Origin: Gilliamella sp. ESL0443
Lineage (GTDB): Bacteria > Pseudomonadota > Gammaproteobacteria > Enterobacterales > Orbaceae
NCBI RefSeq assembly: GCF_019469165.1
Contig: NZ_CP048263.1
Location: forward strand, 1,240,001-1,304,000
Direction of reading: 5' to 3'
DNA length: 64,000 nucleotides
Made by a program: the position numbers and the translations under genes. The notes under the pieces were generated by a model. The model was given only the letters and a program-made list of their open reading frames with translations, was not told the DNA's origin and did no database searches. Position 1 is the stretch's first letter. The number at the start of each line of letters is the position of its first letter. Below, piece by piece: positions 60,962 to 64,000 of the stretch.

Positions 60962-61119
60962 AAAAAAAACAATCTGCCGGGATAATTGAGAAAAGGATCG
61001 AAAAAAGGATCGCGCGAAAATTCGCTGAATTTCACTTGATTCAGTAGAAAAATAAACGTCAGTGGAAAATTTAAGATGGGAGCTGAACTTAGACGAATTT
61101 AAATTATAGGTTGGCCAAG

Positions 61120-61143
61120 TTGCCTGTTGCCTGTTGCCTGTTG
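61120..61143 (-). repeat. Heptanucleotide tandem repeat upstream of adhesin B
   Basis: Three copies of TTGCCTG plus TTG. The ATG at 61158 lies 15 bp upstream. The unit differs by one base from that of A. Confidence 0.9.
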
Positions 61144-61146
61144 AAA

Positions 61147-61176
61147 ATTATAGAACATCTGCGACAATCCTGTCAA
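61147..61176 (-). promoter_or_regulatory. Proximal promoter P2 of adhesin B
   Basis: TTGACA (61176-61171), 18-bp spacer, TATAAT (61152-61147); AGGA and ATG lie in the spacer as in A and C. Confidence 0.65.
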
Positions 61177-61214
61177 GTATATTTATGATTTATTTAATAT
61201 TTTTTTATTTATTG

Positions 61215-61234
61215 TTTTAGCTATCCCGCTAAAA
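61215..61234 (-). other. Conserved leader hairpin (adhesin B)
   Basis: TTTTAGC-GGGATA-GCTAAAA. Same stem as in A and C with a different loop. Confidence 0.5.
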
Positions 61235-61244
61235 TTATGTAAAA

Positions 61245-61273
61245 AGTATAGTGACTGAAAAAACACGGTGCAA
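61245..61273 (-). promoter_or_regulatory. Distal promoter P1 of adhesin B
   Basis: TTGCAC (61273-61268), 17-bp spacer, TATACT (61250-61245). Confidence 0.6.
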
Positions 61274-61478
61274 TACTTTTTTTACTTTAGATCGTTAACT
61301 TTCGTAAAGATTATCATGAAATAACATGGTTAAAAAATAACTACATATTGTTTTAATTGGAAATATAGCATTTACAAAACCTTAGTAATTATAATTATTG
61401 ATCCTGAAAAATTTTATCTTAGCATTTAGAATTAATGATGTTGATCATTAAATAATTTTTAAGTGAAATTTAAAACCT

Positions 61479-61505
61479 CAAAAACCCCTCTCCTCAACTT
61501 TTTTT
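61479..61505 (+). repeat. Dispersed repeat, copy 8
   Basis: CAAAAACCCC, TC, TCCTCAAC, seven T. It separates cassettes B and C and serves as the 5' boundary of B and 3' boundary of C. Confidence 0.9.
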
Positions 61506-61528
61506 CGATAAAAAACCACAAAAATAAA

Positions 61529-61542
61529 CCCGCCGAGGCGGG
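61529..61542. terminator. Short GC hairpin after copy 8
   Basis: ACCCGCC-ga-GGCGGGT, adjacent to the conserved 3' block of adhesin C; degenerate (ACCCGCGGGT) after copy 7. Confidence 0.45.
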
Positions 61543-61549
61543 TAATTGT

Positions 61550-61593
61550 AGCGTCACTAAGCCACAAAATCGCTTTTTTTATGGCTAAACGAC
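61550..61593 (-). terminator. Conserved hairpin in the 3' region of adhesin C
   Basis: AGCCACAAAA-tcgc-TTTT...ATGGCT palindrome with flanking GCGTC/GACG, as after A and B. Confidence 0.5.
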
Positions 61594-61681
61594 GTTGACT
61601 CGTAGCTTACTTTTAATCACCTAATACTATTTTTTATCACTCCCACCCCTGCCCTAAGGATTAAGGACGAAGAAATAAAAA

Positions 61682-63010
61682 CTAAGGATAGGCACAAAGC
61701 CCGGGGAGAGTTTGACGATAGGAGTACCCATTCACATGACCGGAGTTTGTTTGCACGGCAAAATTGATATCCTGGGCATTACCATAGACATTGGGGTCAC
61801 TAGTCCAGTGCCAATTGCTGATGAAGCCAACGCGATAGTAAGACATAACGCCCCACTCCGAGAAAAAGCCAGAACCTATATGACGCATAAACTCATTTCC
61901 TGGTGAGGAAGGGGTGGCACTAGGTACGACTACACCAGGATAAGTATGAACAGCGTTGGTTAAATCCTTTACGCGAGGCATTCGATAACCAATACTATTA
62001 CACCAAGATAAAGTATTAGGATAAGTATCAACCTTATCACCACGGTGAACAAACCACTGCTTCAAAGTAAAACCATATTTAACGACAGGATTACCTTGAC
62101 GGTCACGACCGACCAACTCGAAGGTCTGAGGCAAAGATGGAGTGGAAACACGACCAGGATTGTCTGAATTATGCTGGGATGTGGTAGCGTAAGGACCAGT
62201 TAAAGTAACACGAACGCGTGTAGCAGTAGGATTAGACATTGTGACTGTGATACCACCCTGAGAAACAGGTGACGAAGACCAAGACAATGGCTGAAGACTA
62301 CCTCTAATATTTAATTCAAAGTACAGTCCATTAGCGCCAGTTGTAGGAAAGTTTAAACCGTAATGTGATGGGTCAGTTGACTGAGGGATAAAACCACCTC
62401 TAGGGTTCCACATCGAAGAAGGACCATCTATACCACTATTCGAAGCAGATCTTACAAAACAAAGCACCGGCGTAGTCTTAGGAATTACGTGATAATACGC
62501 ATTACGAGCACTGAAATCAATACGATTAGGAACACCATAACGTGTGGATAATGTACCGTTAGTACTGGATAACATAATAACATAAGGAGAATTACAAGCC
62601 ATTAACACGGAATTACGTGATATAGCTTGATTAAATCTATCTAAGATAGATAAACTTAACGAACCAGTAGCATTAATGTCACTATCACCATCATCATCCC
62701 CCCAATAATTATAAGGTGGACCGATAAGTGTACTTAAATCGACTGAATTAGCACTATTAGGAACCAACATACCAATATCAGCAAAACTCTGCCCCTCAAC
62801 GGGCAAGACGATAGGTCTTGAATCAGATGAAGTATTCGTAGAAGGCGTATAATGTGTACCATCAGATAGTGTAATCCCGAGCAGATCGTTAGTATTAACA
62901 ACACGAGTACGACCGCCGTCGAAAGTCAAATACGGCGCACTACCCTGTATCGCATTCCTAGTTGTCTGTGAAGTCAATGCGTGACCCGAAAAAGGAAGGA
63001 AAAGAGCCAC
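61682..63010 (-). CDS. Adhesin-like secreted protein C (putatively phase-variable)
   Basis: 442 residues from GTG 63010, with 66 further open codons upstream lacking a usual start. These encode FYGILRIIARSF, two more 4-residue units, then SQLSRQIVFFVALFLPFSGH, a good signal peptide. The four-Cys scaffold (CNSPYVIMLS, VLCFVR, LSWCNSIGYRMP, GLCAYP) and MRHIGSGFFSEWG are conserved. Last of the three paralogues; no gene is seen beyond it to the window end. Confidence 0.75.
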   Translation of the reverse strand: MALFLPFSGHALTSQTTRNAIQGSAPYLTFDGGRTRVVNTNDLLGITLSDGTHYTPSTNTSSDSRPIVLPVEGQSFADIGMLVPNSANSVDLSTLIGPPYNYWGDDDGDSDINATGSLSLSILDRFNQAISRNSVLMACNSPYVIMLSSTNGTLSTRYGVPNRIDFSARNAYYHVIPKTTPVLCFVRSASNSGIDGPSSMWNPRGGFIPQSTDPSHYGLNFPTTGANGLYFELNIRGSLQPLSWSSSPVSQGGITVTMSNPTATRVRVTLTGPYATTSQHNSDNPGRVSTPSLPQTFELVGRDRQGNPVVKYGFTLKQWFVHRGDKVDTYPNTLSWCNSIGYRMPRVKDLTNAVHTYPGVVVPSATPSSPGNEFMRHIGSGFFSEWGVMSYYRVGFISNWHWTSDPNVYGNAQDINFAVQTNSGHVNGYSYRQTLPGLCAYP

Positions 63011-63180
63011 AAAAAAAACAATCTGCCGGGATAATTGAGAAAAGGATCGTAAAAAGGATCCGAAAAAGGATCGCGCGATAATACGCAGAATTCCGTAGAA
63101 TTGCGTGGAAAAATAAGTATCGGTATAAAAAAGATGTTGGAAGCTGAACTTAGACGAATTTAAATTATAGGTTGGCCAAG

Positions 63181-63204
63181 TTGCCTGTTGCCTGTTGCCT
63201 GTTG
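63181..63204 (-). repeat. Heptanucleotide tandem repeat upstream of adhesin C
   Basis: Three copies of TTGCCTG plus TTG, identical to B. The ATG at 63219 lies 15 bp upstream. Confidence 0.9.
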
Positions 63205-63207
63205 AAA

Positions 63208-63237
63208 ATTATAAAACATGTGCGACAATCCTGTCAA
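63208..63237 (-). promoter_or_regulatory. Proximal promoter P2 of adhesin C
   Basis: TTGACA (63237-63232), 18-bp spacer, TATAAT (63213-63208). Confidence 0.65.
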
Positions 63238-63277
63238 GTAGTTTTTTGATTTATTTGAAATTTTACACTTCTAAGCT

Positions 63278-63304
63278 GCGTTTTAGCCTCGTAGCTAAAC
63301 CGCG
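63278..63304 (-). other. Conserved leader hairpin (adhesin C)
   Basis: GCGTTTTAGC and GCTAAACCGC pair around a 7-nt loop. Same core stem as in A and B. Confidence 0.5.
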
Positions 63305-63309
63305 TAAAA

Positions 63310-63338
63310 AGTATAGTGATTGGAAAAACACGTTGCAA
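63310..63338 (-). promoter_or_regulatory. Distal promoter P1 of adhesin C
   Basis: TTGCAA (63338-63333), 17-bp spacer, TATACT (63315-63310). Confidence 0.6.
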
Positions 63339-63542
63339 CACTTTTTTTCGCTCATTTGCGTTAACTTTAGTAAATAAGATCTAAAAAGGATCAAAATGAT
63401 ATTTGGTTAATTGTTGTTTTAATTAAATATATTTCAATTACAAATCTTTAAGAATGTGATTATTGATCCTGAAAATTTTATCTTTGAGTTTAAAATCAAT
63501 GACATTGATCATTAAATAATTTTGAAATGGAATTTAGAAGAT

Positions 63543-63568
63543 CAAAAACCCCACTCCTCAACTTTTTT
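63543..63568 (+). repeat. Dispersed repeat, copy 9
   Basis: CAAAAACCCC, AC, TCCTCAAC, six T. It is the 5' boundary of cassette C. Its right flank resembles that of copy 3. Confidence 0.9.
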
Positions 63569-64000
63569 ATTAAAAAGATTATCCGTTTTCAACGCTTTTA
63601 AGCTGTCTTTAGATATTATTTATTGGGATTAAGAATATTCTGGAGAAGGCGTTCACTGGGTTTAATGATTGTCTATTATTGTTATGACTTGGCATTTTCT
63701 AAAGATTTTACTAATTTTTCTGAATATCACCTTGATTAGTAAAAATTGGCGTTAAATTTGGTCGCGCTGTGTTGAGTTTGGAATTAACCCTTTTATTGTT
63801 TTGTACTGATAAATTATTAAATTTGCAGTCAATACAATATTGTGACGGTATAGACTCCTCAATTATTTTTACATTGATAATGTTAATCTCATTTTTTCGA
63901 CTCTCGTTAATTATTATTAAATAATCAGTTAGCTAAGTTTGGGTTATTTGTTTAGAAACTATAGACTATTTTATGATGATTTGGTTGGGTTAAAATCTCA
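63569..64000. other. Non-coding end of the window
   Basis: 432 AT-rich bases after the last repeat copy. I see no gene or RNA. Confidence 0.5.

Noticed and set aside
50799-63568. CRISPR array formed by the dispersed repeat
   Set aside because: Spacing is irregular (82 bp to kilobases), genes lie between copies, and no cas genes are present.

Overview
The window is AT-rich chromosomal DNA from a gammaproteobacterium. Housekeeping proteins are close to those of Enterobacterales and Pasteurellaceae (RimO, MdtK, CirA, HisQ/HisM, ThiBPQ, an HI0607-like shikimate dehydrogenase paralogue). Together with the low GC, the many surface proteins and the beta-glucoside PTS, this suggests an Orbaceae (Gilliamella-like) gut symbiont. 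That assignment is inference from protein resemblance. I see no rRNA, tRNA, prophage, transposase or CRISPR array.

Layout. 1-1.4 kb: 3'-truncated secreted adhesin-like gene. 2-5.1 kb: divergent iron-uptake pair (CirA-like receptor and siderophore-binding lipoprotein) around a promoter with three Fur boxes. 5.3-10 kb: rimO, mdtK, phosphoethanolamine transferase. 10-13.1 kb: tkt and tal. 13.9-16.7 kb: feoABC. 16.9-19.3 kb: ygbA, aroE-like gene, PfkB-type kinase. 19.7-24.1 kb: ycaO, tsaD, yacG, zapD, coaE. 24.4-25.5 kb: lexA with two SOS boxes, then an unknown membrane protein. 25.6-27.8 kb: hisJ-hisQ-hisM without hisP. 28-35.3 kb: yccS, two paralogous secreted proteins, nfo, yejK, a MATE pump. 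35.5-39.5 kb: autotransporter and an unknown membrane protein. 39.9-43.5 kb: yicC, rph-pyrE, SIMPL-domain protein. 43.6-47.8 kb: beta-glucoside PTS locus (GntR regulator, EIIBCA, phospho-beta-glucosidase). 47.9-50.7 kb: dinB with an SOS-like box, cptA/eptC-like gene. 50.8-64 kb: accessory region with three paralogous adhesin-like cassettes around thiBPQ (TPP riboswitch) and argS.

The most unusual part is the cassette system. Three adhesin-like genes (A 51692-52996, B 59675-60961, C 61682-63010) lie in modules bounded by a 26-27 bp dispersed repeat. This repeat occurs nine times in the window, plus a degenerate tenth copy, and has an invariant core with two variable central bases. Each gene has the same upstream architecture: two sigma70-like promoters, a conserved hairpin, three copies of a 7-bp tandem repeat, then 62-74 open codons in the adhesin frame with no ATG, GTG or TTG. 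The length of this leader varies only by whole 12-bp (4-codon) units. An ATG preceded by AGGA lies just upstream of the heptamers, in a frame that exactly one extra heptamer would join to the signal peptide. This suggests a family of phase-variable surface proteins, all currently out of frame. A second shared signal is a near-identical palindromic motif upstream of two other surface-protein genes 36 kb apart.
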